Part shown: positions 49,127 through 60,840 of the stretch, piece by piece
Layout: each line of letters opens with the position of its first letter
How positions within the stretch are numbered: the stretch's first letter is position 1
NCBI GenBank assembly: GCA_003116975.1
Contig: BGKB01000004.1
Location: forward strand, 62,001 to 126,000
Direction of reading: 5' to 3'
Length of the DNA: 64,000 bases
DNA from: Aurantiochytrium sp. KH105
Taxonomy: Eukaryota > Sar > Bigyra > Thraustochytrida > Thraustochytriidae
Translations under genes and position numbers: made by a program
Notes under the pieces: generated by a model
Seen by the model: the letters and a program-made list of their open reading frames with translations, nothing else
Databases searched by the model: none
What the model was told of the DNA's origin: nothing

Positions 49127-51493
49127 AAAGGTTCAGAGCAGCAATGAAGACCCTGGAACAGCAATATTGCGATCAAGAACAGGATTTCTGCGTCGAACAT
49201 TACTCTGTCAAAGAACGATGTTGGCGAACAAGAGTCTCTTTCGCATGCTTTTTTTTTTCCAAGTACTGACTTGCATGCAAGCACAAGGGCCTCTCAAGTT
49301 CATGACGTCCTCGCCGTAGGCCACCTGAGACGAGACAAGCTGTCGAGCGCTGCACTCTGTCTTGCAGGCGCGTCCCCATCATGTGACACGACGAGCGTCG
49401 CCCATCATCGCCTCGCGCCTCGCAACGTCATCGTCGCTCGCTCGCGTCTCGCGACCCAGGCGCCTCGTACATCCTGCCCCGTTTGCTTGCTTGGCTCCGC
49501 AAGCTCGAGTTTGCAGTGCAGCCGAGTGCAGCGCACACCTCTTCTACGCACAACCCGAGCCACTCGTGGCCTCCAGGACGGTGCAGATGCGCGGGCAGCA
49601 CGGGCGGGCGGCCAGCAAGGATGGACGTGTGCGTGCGGCTTGTGCGTACGTGCGAGCGTGGGTCGGCGGGTGCGTGGGTGTTCAACGCGTGCACGCAAGC
49701 TCCGCCAAGCAGGCATGGTCTAGGCCTGGTCGCGTCTGCGATCTTCTTCATGCTCGCTCGCTCGCCCGCCCACGCTCGCTTGGGCTCCGTCTGCTTGCTG
49801 CTGACCACCGCCTCGCCTCGGCAGGCTCGCGCCGCAAGAGCGCGCGACATTCCGCGTCGCAGGAGCGCGAGGGGCCGCTCGCTGGCCGCTGCCTCGCCAT
49901 CGATCGACCGACGAGGGACATTCTCGCAGGCCCGTGCCGCCCACCGGCCCACCCCTCGCTCACTCGCTCGCTCACTCGCTCGCTCGCTCACTCGCTGCCA
50001 GGCGGACGCCGGCGGGCGACCGGGCGAGTGCAGGGCGTCCGTCTGCGGTGGCGGCTGCGAGTGAGCGCGCGTGGAGACGTGCGTGTGCGCCGGGGCACGC
50101 GCACCTTCGCGCGCGCCTCACTCGCCTTCTTTCGTACCTCTTCCCGGCGATGCTTGCGTGCTTGCTTGTGCATTTATGCTACTAGTCAGTTGATGGAGGT
50201 CCGAAATGCGGCGATGCCAGTGATCTTGGGCGGAATAGATTTTTTTAGCGGCAGCAGCAGCAGTGCAGCTGCAGCTGCAGCTGACCGCTGAGTTGCTGCG
50301 ATGCGAAAGGATCGACCGCCGCTTGTGCACGCCAGCCACCTCGCGTCGCCTTGTCCTTCTCGTTTTTTCCAATCCTTTCGCAGCTTGCTGTTGCTTGCAG
50401 GGCTGTCTTTTGTTTGCTTGCATTGCCCACCTGCCGCCGTACGATTCGAGGTGTGGCTGCGGCCTCCTCCTCCTCCTGCTCGAGCTTGCATTGCCTGTGC
50501 ATAAAGATTGCATTGCATTGCATGCGGTGACTTCTTGCACACGCATGCGCTTATTTCTTGTGTGCATTGACTGCATCACCGCCAACCTGGGTGCTGCACC
50601 TGCCGTCCATCCTCGATCATGACGCGGTCGTTCGGTCAATCGATGGACCGATGAATCGATGGATCGATGAGCGCATCGAAACTTGACTTTGACCGTCCTG
50701 CTCCTCGTGCCGGCGCAGGCTGTGCTGAAAAGAAACGTCCACTTTTTGTCAATCAAGATCGCAGACGATCCATCATCCATGATCGTCGCTCGCGGGCCGT
50801 GCTCCCGCTCCCTCCCTCGCGCGCGATCGATCCAAACGCGGCCGCGCGGCGCCATTCTTTCTTTCCCTCCCTCGCGGCAGCGGCACCTGCCTGCTGCTGC
50901 AGGCTTTCTATTCCTTTCTTTCCTTCGTCCATCGCGGCCTCGAGTCGCATCCATTCCATTCTCTGTGTCACTCTGTCAATCTTTCGCTTCCTTTTTTCTT
51001 TTCTTTTCTTTTCTTTTTGGGCCGGGGTGTGCGCGCGTGTGCATCGCAGTGTGCATCGCGGCACGTGCGCCTACTCGCGCCGACCGCACGGGCGCAGCCC
51101 CTCTGCCCCGCCCCGCCTGCGCTGCGCCGACGTCCCGCGGCCGCCTCCCGCTTCCCGCCTCCCTCGCCGCCCGTCGGTCCACCGCGCGTCTCCCGCGCAG
51201 CAGCCGCGCCGCCTTGTCCACTTGCGAGCCCCGCGCTCCCTCCTTCACCCTCCCTGCCTCCCTCCCCGCGCCTCACTCGCGCAAACCGCCCGCACACTCG
51301 ACAATCCGCGCCATTCCGCACTTGCGCCGCCGCCCGCAAGTGCGCTTTCCCCGCCCCGCCCGCGGGGGTGTGCGCCTCCGCACACACTGCGCGCGCGACC
51401 TACTGTGTGCACTGTGTGCACGCCTCGCCTTCCCTCCCTACCTCCCTTTCCACCCACGCAGTCATAAGGTATAGATAGTAGTAAAACTACCGC

Positions 51494-51532
51494 AAAGTAA
51501 AGTAAAGTAAAGTAAAGTAAAGTAAAGTAAAA
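51494..51532. repeat. AAAGT pentanucleotide tract
   Basis: Seven to eight perfect copies of aaagt, followed by diverged aaaggc/aagg units to about 51605. Confidence 0.9.
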
Positions 51533-51878
51533 GGCAAAGTAAAAGGCAAGGTAAAGAAAGTGAAAAGAACCAAGGCAAGGCAACTCGAGACAGGCAAGGC
51601 AAGGTATCTTCTGGCCGCCTTCCTCGCCCGCACACGCGGCACTTTCTCCGCCCACCCGCCCACCCGCCCGCCTTCCTCTCCCCGCCCTCAAGTTCCTCCT
51701 CTTCCCCGCGTGCGCGGCCGGGTGCACCTCCCTCGCTCCCTCCCTCGCTCGCGGGCGGTCGAAGCCGCGCCTCGGCTGTCCCCTCTGGCCCACTGGCCGG
51801 TCCCTCCCTCTCTTCCCCTCTGTCCTTCTGCCCCCCTGCGCGGCTGGCTGGCCGCCTGCACGCGCGCGTAGGCCCCGC

Positions 51879-51956
51879 TAGGCGCCGGCTAGGCGCGCGG
51901 AGAGAGGCGCCGCCGGGTGCACAGCCGCGGCGCGCGGGCCTAGGCGCCGGCTAGGC
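51879..51956. promoter_or_regulatory. 16-bp direct repeat and palindrome near the actin 5' end (candidate regulatory element)
   Basis: taggcgccggctaggc occurs exactly at 51879-51894 and 51941-51956. The second copy extends into ggcctag-(7 nt)-ctaggcc at 51937-51957, whose 7-base arms are perfect reverse complements. It lies 170-250 bp upstream of the actin start codon. The regulatory role is inference. Confidence 0.45.
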
Positions 51957-52126
51957 CAAACGATAGGGCGCCGCGGCGGGGGAGGGGCCGGAGGCGGCGG
52001 AGCACGGCGGCGGCGGCGGCGGCGGGCGGGAGCAAGCAAACCCGCAACCCAGCAACCAAACCAAGAACAAGCAAAAGCAGCAGCAGCAGCAGCAGCAGCA
52101 GTCAAGAACAAGCAACCTTTAGCAAG

Positions 52127-53176
52127 ATGGCGGACGATGAGGTCCAGGCCCTCGTGGTCGACAACGGCTCCGGCATGTGCAAGGCCGGCTTCGCCGGTGA
52201 TGACGCCCCCCGCGCCGTCTTCCCCTCGATCGTCGGCCGCCCCAAGCACCCGGGTATCATGGTCGGCATGGACCAGAAGGACGCCTACGTCGGTGATGAG
52301 GCCCAGTCCAAGCGTGGTGTCCTCACGCTCAAGTACCCCATCGAGCACGGTATCGTGACCAACTGGGACGACATGGAGAAGATCTGGCACCACACCTTCT
52401 ACAACGAGCTCCGCGTCGCCCCCGAGGAGCACCCCGTCCTCCTCACCGAGGCCCCCCTCAACCCCAAGGCCAACCGCGAGCGCATGACCCAGATCATGTT
52501 CGAGACCTTCAACGTCCCGGCCATGTACGTCAACATCCAGGCCGTGCTCTCCCTCTACGCCTCTGGCCGCACCACCGGTGCCGTCCTCGACTCTGGTGAT
52601 GGTGTCACCCACACCGTCCCCATCTACGAGGGTTACGCTCTCCCCCACGCCGTGCTCCGTATCGATCTTGCCGGCCGTGACCTCACCGACTACATGATGA
52701 AGATCCTCACCGAGCGCGGCTACTCGTTCACCACCACCGCCGAGCGCGAGATCGTCCGCGACATCAAGGAGAAGCTCGCCTACGTCGCCAACGACTTTGA
52801 CGAGGAGATGCGCCTCGCCGCCGAGTCCTCGGCCCTCGAGAAGTCCTACGAGCTTCCCGACGGCAACGTCATCACCATCGGCAACGAGCGCTTCCGCTGC
52901 CCCGAGGTCCTCTTCCAGCCGTCCTTCATCGGCAAGGAGGCCCAGGGTGTGCATGACACCATGTTCCAGACCATCATGAAGTGCGACGTCGATATCCGCA
53001 AGGACCTCTACGCCAACATCGTCATGTCTGGTGGCTCCACCATGTACGAGGGCCTCGCCTCCCGTCTCGAGAAGGAGATGATTGCCCTCGCCCCCTCGAC
53101 CATGAAGATCAAGGTCGTCGCTCCCCCCGAGCGCAAGTACTCTGTCTGGATCGGTGGCTCTATCCTTGCCTCGCTC

Positions 53177-53208
<32 letters not shown>

Positions 53209-53257
53209 GGAGTACGACGAGTCTGGACCCTCGATCGTCCACCGCAAGTGCTTCTAA
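52127..53257 (+). CDS. Actin (canonical)
   Basis: 376 residues, ATG at 52127 in an aagATGg context, no intron. The full actin sequence is visible: [52 protein letters not shown] (His73 equivalent in YPIEHG), [51 protein letters not shown] and the C-terminal VHRKCF with the Cys374 equivalent. Codon use is very biased to C/G third bases (for example GTC, ATC, CTC, AAG), the mark of high expression. A CAG repeat lies in the presumed 5' UTR (52077-52101). This is the main filament-forming cytoskeletal actin; the divergent paralogue is 3.4 kb upstream on the same strand. Confidence 0.98.
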
Positions 53258-53978
53258 GCAGCTACTATCCCCAGTGTCCTGGTGCGCTTCCCTGGGTCCG
53301 GAGAAGTCGGCGGGGACCCCCACGTGCGGTGTTGAGTCGAGGCTTGAGTGCTTTCTCGCACCGCGGCTGGGTCCCATGCTACTCCCGTATCCCACGCTCG
53401 CTTGACGTCTGCGCATAGTTGTTTACATCCAAATGCCCATAAACATCATAGAAAATCTCTGAACACCGCAAAAACCTTTTTTCAATACATTTCACATCAC
53501 CACTCACTACTCACTCACATCGAAAGATCAAGAAGATCAAAGATTCATCACTTCATTCTTGAGGGAGGGAAGGCATCGTGACTGACCTATCATGGTGACG
53601 AGGACTTTTTGCATGGAATTGATAGGAGGGGAGTAAGAGAGAGTAGCCTTCGCCTCGCTCACTTGAGCAGATGAAGATCAGCGCGCGCCTTCGGATCGGC
53701 TGCCTGCCGCAAATACCCTTGGCCTCACTACCTTGTGATTCACCATCATCATGTCATTCGACAATAGGTAACACGTTCTTGTTGCATTTGAAGGAGACCA
53801 TACCATTTCTTGAACAAGTCGTCGAACATGAAATGAAAATGTCTACGATGCGGACGTAAGACTTCAGCTTGCAGGCGAGACACTCGCCATGAAATTTTGA
53901 CTCCATCTGGCTGGTTGTCTTGAATGATGCCAAGCCAAGCCAGAGCGGGCAGATAACACTGTAAAATCGAATAAAAAC

Positions 53979-54020
53979 CAAGGCAAGGCTAGGCAAGGCA
54001 AGGCAAGGCAAGGCAAGGCA
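53979..54020. repeat. AAGGC pentanucleotide tract
   Basis: About eight copies of aaggc with one taggc variant. Confidence 0.9.
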
Positions 54021-54311
54021 AACCACTTTCCATTCATTTGGCATTCGTCCGCGCGCTCCTTGTCAATCAACAATCAAAGTCAATCAATCAGTCAAACACG
54101 CATTCATTGGTCATTCATCCATTCCTTTCTGTCTTCCTTTCAAAGTTGTTTGTTTGGCGTCTGACTGACTGCCGCAGACTGCGAGGCCGCGCGACGAAGC
54201 CGCCTTGCCGTGCCTCGCTTCGTCCCGCCCGCCTCGCACAAAGTCGCGAGCCCGCGACAGCGGGCTGGCCGACTGGCCGGGTAGCCAGGCAGCTTGGCGG
54301 CTCGGCAGCGT

Positions 54312-54334
54312 TGCTAGCTAGCTAGCTAGCTAGC
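54312..54334. repeat. GCTA self-complementary tract
   Basis: About five and a half copies of gcta, a fully palindromic run, 70 bp upstream of the eIF2B epsilon start. Confidence 0.9.
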
Positions 54335-54403
54335 GGCGTGCGCGCCGTTCGAGAGTCGCTCCGCACGGGTGGAGGGGCTACAAGCCTCGCGCCCAGCACA
54401 ACC

Positions 54404-56794
54404 ATGGGCAAGCGACGCGGCGCCAAGTCGAGCGAGGCGGCCACCAACGAGGAGGCCGCCCTGGCCGCCAAGTCCGACAAGGTGCCTCTGCAAGCCGTCG
54501 TCTTTGCAGACTCCTTCGAAGAACGGCTGAGACCCGTCACGCTCGAAAAGCCCAAGGCGCTCCTTCCTCTGGCCAACGTGCCACTCATCGAGTATACGCT
54601 CGAGTTCCTGGCAGAGTCCGGCGTCAAAGAAATCTTCGTCGTCTGCGGCTGGCTTGGCGACCAGGTCGAGGCCTACCTTCAATCCTCGCGATGGGGATCG
54701 AGCGAGGATCCAGCCGTGCGAGTCATCAAGCTCCGTACGGCCCGCAACGCCTGCCACGCGCTCCGTGAGCTCGATGGCATGGACATCATCCGCTCCGACC
54801 CCTTTGTTCTTGTAAGCGGCGATGTGGTCTCCAACATCCGTCTCGGACCCGTGCTCGAGGCCCATCAGGCTCGCCGCAAGGACGACAAAAACAACGTTAT
54901 GACCATGCTCTTCAGCCGTGTCGATCAGGTGAAAAACCGTGTGCGCCCGCTCTCCGAGGAGCTCCTCCTTGCCATTGATGCGCGCACGCGCCAGATTCTC
55001 AAGTATGAGAACGACCTCGACAATGACCGCACACATTTCAAGACGGGCGAAATCCTCGACGAGTTCCCCAGCGTTGATTTTCGGTATGATCTTCTGGACT
55101 GCAACGTAGACATCTGCTCGCCAGAAATGCTTCTGCAGATTGCCGACAACTACGATTATGAGGACATTCGACGCGACTACGTGCGCAACGAGGTCCAAAA
55201 CCACGAGCTCGGCTATCGCATTCACGCCCACGAGCTCACCTCTCAGAGCGACTATGCTTGCCGCGTCCGCTGCTTCCGCACATACGATGCCATCTCTCGC
55301 GACGTTGTGCGTCGGTGGCTCTACCCGCTCGTTCCCGACGCCAACTGGGCCTCCGAAGAGACAGCTTATGCGCTCGAGCGCGGGCTGCGGTACCGGGACG
55401 AGGGCGTGCGCGTGGGGCGTTCATCCGTCATTGGACAGAGCTGCGTCATTGGTGCCGGCTCCGAAATCGATGAGGGCGCGACCATCACCACTAGCGTTCT
55501 TGGCGATCACTGCTACATTGGCCGCAGCGCCTCCGTTTCCGGCTCGTATCTCTGGGGCGACGTTTCTGTTGGCGAGGGTGCCTCTGTAGAGGCTGCGATC
55601 CTTTGCAACGGCGTTGTGATTGGCGCAGGCGCCAAGATTGGCCGAGGTGCCGTCCTTGCCTATGGCGTCGTCATCAGCGCCAACGTAGAGATTCCTCCCT
55701 TTTCGCGCATCACAACGCGTTCCGGCGCCCTCGTCGATCTCGATGGTCAGGATTCGGATTCGGACTTTGGTGACTTTTCCGACGTCGACGACGATGGCAA
55801 CGATTCCGACGACCGGAGCGAGAACGCTGCAAGCGGGTCCGAGTCCGCGTCTGGTCTGGCGCGCGGCAAGGATGACGCCGAAGCCGAGGCGCTCACCAGC
55901 AGCAAGGAAGTAGTGGGTGCGGATGGCGTGGGCCACCTTTTTGACGACAAGGAACGGCGCGCCAAGGCCTCCACACCCAAATGGGCACAAGACGTCATGG
56001 CTGCCACAGATCTTCCGGCCGAAGATTTTGCCTCCGTCAGCGACTCTATGGGTTGCTACGAGCTCGAGACGGCACGAGAAATGGTCTTTAGCGGATTCCC
56101 CAGCCTCGAGGAGGAAGAAGAGGAGGAAGAGGTCGTTGTCGGCACGGTTGGGCTTAATGACGACGCCCGCTTCTCGCGCGGCGTTGCAGACCTCGTCATG
56201 TCCCTCGGCAGCAATGAGACCATTGAACACGACAACGTCCTTCTCGAGTTGAACTGCTACAAGTACGCAGAAAACCGCTCCTTCGAGGACCTCGTGCTGG
56301 CAACCGTTGCAACCATGCTCGCGCCCGCGCTCGCCGAGCCTTTGGCGTCCAAGAACGATGCCACAGCCCGTCTTTCGGAGGCCATCACTCGCTGGAAGCC
56401 AACCCTAGAGAAGCTTTGCAACGAGCCCACGCAGGCCGTCGCGCTGATCACCAGTCTCGAGGTTCTCTTGCTTTACGGGCCCGAGCACGCTTCGGGCGTC
56501 GGTCTGGCCGTACAAAATCGCGTCTTCAACCCCAACGAGGCCCAGCTTTCGATCCGCAAGGACTTGGAGCATGCACAAGGTGCCTTTCCCTTTGTCTTGA
56601 CCAAACTGCTCACGGACGGAATCATCTCCAATGAAGATGCCCTCCGATGGTCGCAGCTGCACAACATGACCGGTGTGCCTGATGTCATTGCGGAAGACCC
56701 CATCACAAAGCTCGTACTCTCGAATCTAGAGGAAGACTCTGAAGAAGAGTCCGATGATGAAGACTCAGAAGAAGAAGATGATGATGATGGTGAG

Positions 56795-56838
<44 letters not shown>

Positions 56839-56845
56839 TGAGTAA
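54404..56845 (+). CDS. Translation initiation factor eIF2B subunit epsilon
   Basis: 813 residues from the ATG at 54404 (accATGggc context). Residues about 25-250 form the nucleotidyltransferase-like domain (QAVVFADSFEERLRPVTLEK, PKALLPLANVPLIEYTLEFL, VLVSGDVVSNIRLGPVLEAH). Left-handed beta-helix hexapeptides follow at about 340-440 (SSVIGQSCVIGAGSEIDEGA, GDHCYIGRSASVSGSYLWGD). An acidic linker (DSDSDFGDFSDVDDDGNDSD) leads to the catalytic W2/HEAT domain (about 580-790), ending in the conserved acidic segment before LEEDSEEESDDEDSEEEDD. This subunit is the guanine-nucleotide exchange catalyst for eIF2 and the target of the integrated stress response. The extreme C-terminus is an almost pure poly-Asp tail from a GAC repeat. 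Longer than human (about 720) because of the linker and tail. Confidence 0.94.
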
Positions 56846-57037
56846 TTGAATTGCTTTGGCGCTTTGGCTTTACCACAACAATTTGTGATCATTTTCATCT
56901 TCTTGGCCTTGCACTTGTTATTTCTCCTTGTCAGGAACAAGCATCCGAGCAGACACGGGCAAGAAAGAAAAGACAAAATAAAAGATAGAGTAAAGCTCAA
57001 TTTTAGAATCGGGAAAAGGAGAGCATCGATGTAAGTT

Positions 57038-59222
57038 TCATTCCTTGTTGGTGCACGGTATATTCGCGGTTTCGCATTCTTGAGGGTGAAACCAATCGCG
57101 ATCGCAAAAGGAGAAAATGAGCAAGTAAATATCGCGCATCTGGATTCCGCCCTCGCCATGCACCCTTTTCCTGGGCACGATCGGACCTGACGAAATGGCG
57201 AGCACATCTGCCACAGTGCGGTTAAAATCGTCCGGCCAGAGTTCCGCAGCCGCGAGGGAGAAAGGCTGGAAAGCGTGTGCGACGAGAGAGCAAATATGCG
57301 GCGTGGCAATGTTCGGCAACGCGAGCCGATCCTTTGCAGAAAACCGCCCATGGCTGGAAAGAAGAGCAAAAGCTCGTCTGCTGTTCCCCAATGAACACGC
57401 AAAGTGCAACTCATTAAAGCTACCATGTTCGCGAAAATGCACAAGCCAGCGCTTGATGAGATTGTGTCGCTTGACCGTCGCAATCATCAAAAGACGATCC
57501 AAATCGGAGCTCGAGACAGTCACCACATGTGCAACAATGTGCACGATAATGTCAAAGTGACCTCGGTGGCAGGCATAGGCAAGCGCGTGAGCGCCCGAGT
57601 TGAGTCGCAAAGTGGTATCGGCATTGAGCGCAAGCAAGTTCTCCACTGCTCTTGTATCGCCATTGGCGCATGCCAGTACAAGCGCAGTCGCGCCATTTGA
57701 TAGCACCAAGTTAGGATCACCCTGATATGTGCCAAGCAAGGGTATCAGATTGGCACATCCGTGCCGTACCGCGACGATGATGGGCGAAGACCCGTTTACC
57801 TTGCAATCATTCACATTTGCGCCACTTTCAAGTAGAAAGCTTACCATAGCCTCATTGTTGGCTTGGATCGCCCACATGAGCGGCGTCGTCCCATCTGCAG
57901 CCGAGACATTCAGATCCGCCCCATGCTCTAACAAGAGGCGCACACAATCAATGGCGCCGCGAAAGGCGGCGACTGCGACTGGCGTGATGCCATTGAGCAT
58001 GTTTGAGTTTGGGTTGGCACCAGCGCTCAGCAAAAGGCGTGCAATTTCTTCGTTGCCTTGGTACACGGCAACGATGAGCGATGTGCAGTTCCCCGCCATG
58101 CGATGATCTGGGTAAGCGCCGACGAGATCCAAGAGCACCGAGACTGTCTCGACTGCGCCATGCCGAACTGCTTCACAGAGCATTGAGGCGTTGGCGCCCT
58201 GGAGACCCGCATCAAGCCACTCGTCGGGGATGATGAGCGTACTATTCCAGCCAAAAAAATGCACATTGAGCCAACATATCAATGCGCGAGCCACCCGTTC
58301 TGTCCCTCGCACAGTGCAGCATTTGTGCAACGCGCGAATGGCAAGCACAGTTGAGGTCTGAACACCGAGCGGCTGCAACGATCTTCGGAGATACTTTCGC
58401 ACGTTATGCGCATTGCCATTCACAGTGGCAATGGTGAGGTGTCTACGAAAGAGTGGCTCCAAGGGTTGCCACCCATCTGCTCCTGCCGTGGCCTGCGCAT
58501 TAATGTTCTGGTCATCTGGAGGCCTGTTTGCAGATAGGATTTGAGTGGGAGAAGAGCGCGAGCTGCCAACACCCAAAGACATCATGCGGGGTACGAATTC
58601 GCTTGGCCCATCGCCAACTCGTTGACGTTGGCGTCGTCGCTGCTGTTGATTTGACGCGCTGACGATGGGCCCTTGCTCTTGCGAGATGGGTCCGGATTCC
58701 TGTGGTTCGTCTCTCTTGCGCTTCGCTGACGCTCCTTTGCTCGCTCGAGCCGCACGTGCTCTTTTCAGGTTTCGCCGCGCAGATTCGAGCCAGAGAAAGG
58801 CTTTGTACTCTGGCTGTGACAATGCAAAAGGGACGCCTTGCGCATGGCGGTTTCGATGTGGAAGAAGAGTTTCCTGTGCAAGTTTAATGGCGACCGCCAC
58901 GCTCGAGTGTCTTGGTGGATTGTAGCGCAAAGCAGAGCGCGCAGATGCGTCTTGTCTCTTGCTTATCACGACACTTGCCCTATCGTTATTTTCTTCTTCT
59001 TCTTCTTCTTCTTCTTCTTCTTCTTCTTGTACATGCTGGTCTCGATCTCTGCGACAGGGTGGATCTTGATGCAGGGTAGCGCTCGAAGATGATGATGATG
59101 AGGAAGAAGAAGAAGAAGAAGAAGAAGACGTCGTAGCGGCGCTCGGAAGAGGACATTTGTCAGGCATCAAAGCACCTTCATTACGTTGGTGGTTATTATT
59201 GTCGTCGTCGTCGTCGTCGTCG

Positions 59223-59256
<34 letters not shown>

Positions 59257-59932
59257 CGCCGCCGCCGCTGTTGCTGTTGCTGTTGCTGTTATTGCTGCTG
59301 CTGCTACCACTGCTGACTCCCTTGTCAAACAGGTTCTTGCTAGCGTCGACACTTGTCTCCAGATTCTTGCGACCCTCTTGGGGCGAAGCGACATTCGTTC
59401 CCCTGCGTGATCGCTCGAAAAGATTAGATTCAGGAGACGAAGACGAAGCAGACGAGGAGGACACAGATGGAGACGAAGCTCGCGAGGACGACGACACAAG
59501 GGCGAGCGGGCGGGCTTTCCCTCCCCTCTTTCCCAGAAGCTGGCCATTGCCCCCCGGCGCGTGATCCTTGTGGACGTTGCTCGCCGCGGCCCCTTGCGCG
59601 GCGTCGCCCGCGGCATGGCCACCTCCGGCGCTGGCCTCTTGTTTTCCGAGGTCAGGCTTGGACCCGAGCAGCTTGGCGACCCAGAACACCGAGTCGAGCG
59701 CCGCCACGGTGGCCGAGTCCCTCTTCCGCGCCGTGCGCGCGTCGCTCTCGGCGCGCGCGCGGCTCAGGCTCGCCCGCGCGCGCGTGCCGGCGGCGCGCGT
59801 GAACCCGAGTCCCAGCGCGCCATCCTCGCCGCCCAGCGCGCACAGCGCCGCGCTCGCCGCGGACACCGCCTCTCTGCGCCGCGCCTCCGCGCCCTCTCCC
59901 CGCGCCCGCGGCCCCGCGCCGCGCCGCGCCAT
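57038..59932 (-). CDS. Ankyrin-repeat protein with long amino-acid homopolymer region
   Basis: 964 residues from the ATG at 59932, next to the N gap, so the true start may be further right. The first ~450 residues are low complexity: poly-Asn (about 11), poly-Asp (7), poly-Ser (about 17) and poly-Glu (about 14) runs encoded by trinucleotide repeats, plus Ser/Arg-rich parts and a basic cluster (ASAKRKRDEP). Ankyrin repeats lie at about 600-830: NCTSLIVAVYQGNEEIARLL, NGITPVAVAAFRGAIDCVRL, DGTTPLMWAIQANNEAMVSF, NGSSPIIVAVRHGCANLIPL, NGATALVLACANGDTRAVEN. The final ~130 residues (DDFNRTVADVLAISSGPIVP) are not recognised. A protein-interaction role is all that can be said. Confidence 0.8.
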
Positions 59933-59951
59933 GCCGCGCCGCGCCGCGCCG

Positions 59952-60840
59952 NNNNNNNNNNNNNNNNNNNNNNNNNNNNNNNNNNNNNNNNNNNNNNNNN
60001 NNNNNNNNNNNNNNNNNNNNNNNNNNNNNNNNNNNNNNNNNNNNNNNNNNNNNNNNNNNNNNNNNNNNNNNNNNNNNNNNNNNNNNNNNNNNNNNNNNNN
60101 NNNNNNNNNNNNNNNNNNNNNNNNNNNNNNNNNNNNNNNNNNNNNNNNNNNNNNNNNNNNNNNNNNNNNNNNNNNNNNNNNNNNNNNNNNNNNNNNNNNN
60201 NNNNNNNNNNNNNNNNNNNNNNNNNNNNNNNNNNNNNNNNNNNNNNNNNNNNNNNNNNNNNNNNNNNNNNNNNNNNNNNNNNNNNNNNNNNNNNNNNNNN
60301 NNNNNNNNNNNNNNNNNNNNNNNNNNNNNNNNNNNNNNNNNNNNNNNNNNNNNNNNNNNNNNNNNNNNNNNNNNNNNNNNNNNNNNNNNNNNNNNNNNNN
60401 NNNNNNNNNNNNNNNNNNNNNNNNNNNNNNNNNNNNNNNNNNNNNNNNNNNNNNNNNNNNNNNNNNNNNNNNNNNNNNNNNNNNNNNNNNNNNNNNNNNN
60501 NNNNNNNNNNNNNNNNNNNNNNNNNNNNNNNNNNNNNNNNNNNNNNNNNNNNNNNNNNNNNNNNNNNNNNNNNNNNNNNNNNNNNNNNNNNNNNNNNNNN
60601 NNNNNNNNNNNNNNNNNNNNNNNNNNNNNNNNNNNNNNNNNNNNNNNNNNNNNNNNNNNNNNNNNNNNNNNNNNNNNNNNNNNNNNNNNNNNNNNNNNNN
60701 NNNNNNNNNNNNNNNNNNNNNNNNNNNNNNNNNNNNNNNNNNNNNNNNNNNNNNNNNNNNNNNNNNNNNNNNNNNNNNNNNNNNNNNNNNNNNNNNNNNN
60801 NNNNNNNNNNNNNNNNNNNNNNNNNNNNNNNNNNNNNNNN
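59952..60840. other. Assembly gap (889 N)
   Basis: Continuous run of N. Open frames that cross it are meaningless. It abuts CG-rich sequence on the left and AT-rich sequence on the right. Confidence 1.

Larger units (their letters stand above)
48766..52126. other. Long intergenic region between actin paralogues
   Basis: 3.4 kb of GC-rich, pyrimidine-rich DNA with many simple repeats (AGCATAGCAAGC units at 49072-49126, CTCG/CTCA runs near 49950-49995, GCAGCT runs near 50251-50285, the AAAGT tract at 51494-51532) and motifs next to the canonical actin gene (16-bp repeat at 51879 and 51941; CAG run at 52077-52101). No credible protein gene or tRNA was found despite several long open frames in both strands. 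Confidence 0.6.
53258..54403. other. Intergenic region between actin and eIF2B epsilon
   Basis: Contains the actin 3' region, an AAGGC pentanucleotide tract at 53979-54020, TCAATCAA runs near 54060-54095 and a self-complementary GCTA run at 54312-54334 just before the eIF2B epsilon gene. No credible ORF. Confidence 0.6.

Noticed and set aside
49362-50291. Plus-strand 309-codon ORF between actins
   Set aside because: Arg/Ala/Ser filler across simple repeats; no conserved block.
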